Part shown: positions 5,178 through 5,776 of the stretch, piece by piece
How positions within the stretch are numbered: position 1 is the first letter of the stretch
How the letters are laid out: every line of letters begins with the position of its first letter
Origin: Candidatus Sumerlaeota bacterium
GTDB taxonomy: Bacteria > Sumerlaeota > Sumerlaeia > MWCT01
NCBI GenBank assembly: GCA_026398545.1
Contig: JAPLSR010000218.1
Span: forward strand, 1 to 5,776
Direction of reading: 5' to 3'
DNA length: 5,776 nucleotides
Made by a program: the position numbers and the translations under genes
The notes under the pieces: generated by a model
Databases searched by the model: none
Seen by the model: the letters and a program-made list of their open reading frames with translations, nothing else
What the model was told of the DNA's origin: nothing

Positions 5178-5776
5178 TCAGAGCACCTGGCGGACACAGT
5201 CAATGACAGTGCCATCCACCCATTTGATGGCGGCGACCCGCTTTTCGCCTGACTTCGGACGTGCCGGTGCTCCGCCACAAATGCGCTCCACTTCACTTTT
5301 GATATCCTCAATCGGCTTGAGCGGCAGGCGTGTGCCTGAAAGCGCCTTCAACAAATCATCCCGCAGGGGATTCACGGCAATACCACGCTCCGTCACAATG
5401 ACATCTATCAACTCACCGGGACCGCATAATGTTGTGACATCGTCCAGAATTATGGGAATCCGGTCTCGGAAGGATGGAATCGGCAGAATGACACACTTTG
5501 CAAAAAGGCAATTCTGCCAACCGCCTATGCCATGTAAAAGCCGTCCGTCCGTATGGGTGACCACATTGGCGTTGAAATGCACATCAACCTCTGTGGCGCC
5601 AAGCACCACCACATCCACAATGGAGGCAAAGTTCCCCTTGCCATGATAATTATAGGAGGTGAAAGGGCTCGTGGCAACATGGCGCGGGTTTTCCCGCATG
5701 GAACGGACGCCCTCAAGGTCAAAAGTCTGCCCGTCAAGGATATACTCCGTCTCGCCCTGTTCAAGCATCTCCACAA
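5178..5776 (-). CDS. CitF-like protein (citrate lyase alpha / CoA-transferase family), C-terminal part; 5' end outside window
   Basis: The frame is open from the right edge to a TGA at 5180-5178, giving 199 codons of the C-terminal half; no true start is present. In citrate lyase the alpha subunit exchanges the acetyl group on the acyl carrier protein for citrate. Recognisable stretches are ASIVDVVVLGATEVDVHFNANV (50-71 of the fragment), RIPIILDDVTTLCGPGELIDVIVTERGIAVNP (105-136) and the closing VAAIKWVDGTVIDCVRQV, which match the CitF C-terminus in order and spacing. The usual GGH-x-DTAAGA segment of CitF is instead GGWQNCLFAK (84-93), so this may be a divergent clade or a CoA-transferase with another substrate. 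No citD or citE is visible. It lies 153 bases upstream of rnfD on the same strand. Confidence 0.75.
   Translation of the reverse strand, partial: VEMLEQGETEYILDGQTFDLEGVRSMRENPRHVATSPFTSYNYHGKGNFASIVDVVVLGATEVDVHFNANVVTHTDGRLLHGIGGWQNCLFAKCVILPIPSFRDRIPIILDDVTTLCGPGELIDVIVTERGIAVNPLRDDLLKALSGTRLPLKPIEDIKSEVERICGGAPARPKSGEKRVAAIKWVDGTVIDCVRQVL

Overview
The window most resembles the chromosome of an anaerobic bacterium of moderate G+C. The main evidence is a run of Rnf-type (ion-translocating ferredoxin:NAD+ oxidoreductase) membrane genes and a citrate-lyase-alpha-like gene. A syntrophic or sulfate-reducing 'deltaproteobacterial' lineage is my guess from the protein style; the sequence does not prove it.

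Layout, left to right. The first 257 bases (+ strand) are the C-terminal end of what looks like a Gfo/Idh/MocA-family oxidoreductase. It converges on a small minus-strand toxin-antitoxin pair: a PIN-domain (VapC-like) toxin at about 289-693, preceded by a short CopG/RHH-like antitoxin at 702-935. The toxin reading frame is intact through its catalytic residues but has no ordinary in-frame start codon. The expected ATG, with a good Shine-Dalgarno sequence, sits one base out of frame.

Bases 1054-5024 are a compact minus-strand operon, transcribed in the order rnfD, rnfG, rnfE, rnfA, apbE. RnfD and RnfG are the membrane subunits that carry covalent FMN. RnfE and RnfA are paired six-helix subunits with one conserved cysteine each for a shared intramembrane iron-sulfur centre. 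ApbE is the flavin transferase that attaches FMN to RnfD and RnfG. The peripheral electron-input subunits RnfC (NADH/FMN) and RnfB (ferredoxin/Fe-S) are not in the operon on either side. The ApbE carries unexpected residues at two positions that normally bind Mg2+.

Upstream of rnfD lies a 153-base gap with a plausible sigma70-type promoter whose spacer contains a perfect 12-base palindrome. Beyond it, running off the right edge on the same strand, is the C-terminal part of a CitF-like protein (citrate lyase alpha / CoA-transferase family). It lacks the usual GGH-x-D stretch.

No rRNA, tRNA, CRISPR array or insertion sequence was seen, and no gap between genes exceeds about 155 bases.
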